Source: an uncultured delta proteobacterium (GTDB lineage: Bacteria > Myxococcota_A > Polyangia > Polyangiales > Polyangiaceae). Taken from it: a stretch of 40,584 nucleotides of DNA. The notes beneath the pieces were generated by a model, which saw nothing but the letters and a program-made list of their open reading frames with translations, had not been told where the DNA came from and searched no databases. Position 1 is the first letter of the stretch. The number at the start of each line of letters is the position of its first letter. This document shows positions 40,454 to 40,584 of the stretch, piece after piece. The position numbers and the translations under genes are program-made. The DNA is taken from assembly GCA_903906315.1 (NCBI GenBank), contig CAIVJW010000277.1:1-40584 (forward strand), given 5' to 3'.

Positions 40454-40584
40454 GCGATCCCCGGAGGCTGCTCGAGGGCGAGGGGTCGGAGTTCGAGCGC
40501 GTGCTCCTGGGCGCCGCGCGAGCGGACGGCCCTGGGGCCGGATCGCGCGCGCGCCTCGCGGCCTCGCTCGGGGTCGCGGTCGGC
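40450..40584 (+). CDS. Start of a gene following the sigma factor (partial)
   Basis: GTG 40450 overlaps the sigma factor stop (GTGA). The frame stays open to the end of the window: MSDPRRLLEGEGSEFERVLL, then GAARADGPGAGSRARLAASL. From memory, myxobacterial genes placed after ECF sigma genes often begin in this way and encode proteins with a later transmembrane helix that may act as anti-sigma-like factors; this cannot be tested here because the rest lies outside. Confidence 0.6.
   Translation, partial: MSDPRRLLEGEGSEFERVLLGAARADGPGAGSRARLAASLGVAVG

Noticed and set aside
1-40584. tRNA, rRNA, CRISPR, insertion sequence or prophage genes
   Set aside because: None seen: no cloverleaf candidate in the gaps, no regularly spaced repeats, and no transposase or integrase frame.

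Overview
The window is about 40.6 kb of very GC-rich, densely coding DNA with strong G/C bias at third codon positions. The gene content points to a myxobacterium of the Polyangia/Sorangiineae type: many Cys-rich or Gly/Ala/Pro-rich lipoproteins, two eukaryote-like Ser/Thr kinases, a type IV pilus retraction ATPase, an ECF sigma factor and many secreted proteins of unknown function. No rRNA, tRNA, CRISPR array, insertion sequence or phage gene was seen. No stretch over 300 bases lacks a gene. This assignment is from gene content only; no database was searched.

Layout. 1-2514: tail of a surface-anchored protein, then a Cys-rich repeat protein ending at a bidirectional terminator. 2618-3580: glyQ, with no glyS beside it. 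3726-6881: a tight three-gene unit of a cystathionine beta-synthase, a carrier protein and an amino-acid adenylating enzyme. 7022-11233: a fused PilU-PilT ATPase, a membrane acyltransferase and the N-end-rule transferase Bpt. 11483-15044 (minus strand): a small unknown protein, a Ser/Thr kinase with a probable propeller sensor domain and a lipoprotein. 15183-16803: two TerB-like genes flanking a GDP-mannose mannosyl hydrolase. 16813-18954: a five-repeat Cys-rich lipoprotein. 19089-25440: PgeF, a membrane-anchored kinase, a universal stress protein, a class A penicillin-binding protein and a lipoprotein. 25548-28458: a methyltransferase, a hemerythrin-like protein and a prephenate dehydrogenase-chorismate mutase fusion. 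28615-32246: three exported proteins.

32251-39616 (minus strand) is the most interesting part. Seven genes are packed with junctions from 4-bp overlaps to 22-bp gaps. In transcription order they encode a Cys-rich lipoprotein, a TPR plus outer-membrane barrel protein, a PqqD-like protein, an ATP-grasp ligase, a PLP fold-type III decarboxylase, a urea-transporter/M23-peptidase fusion and an exported TPR protein. The set looks like a small-molecule or peptide-modification pathway joined to cell-envelope export or remodelling parts. I do not recognise it as a described system. It is divergent from an ECF sigma factor (39809-40453), and a 14-bp perfect palindrome lies in the shared intergenic region.

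Start codons were chosen by frame, Shine-Dalgarno sequence, signal-peptide position and family homology. Those with weak support are flagged.
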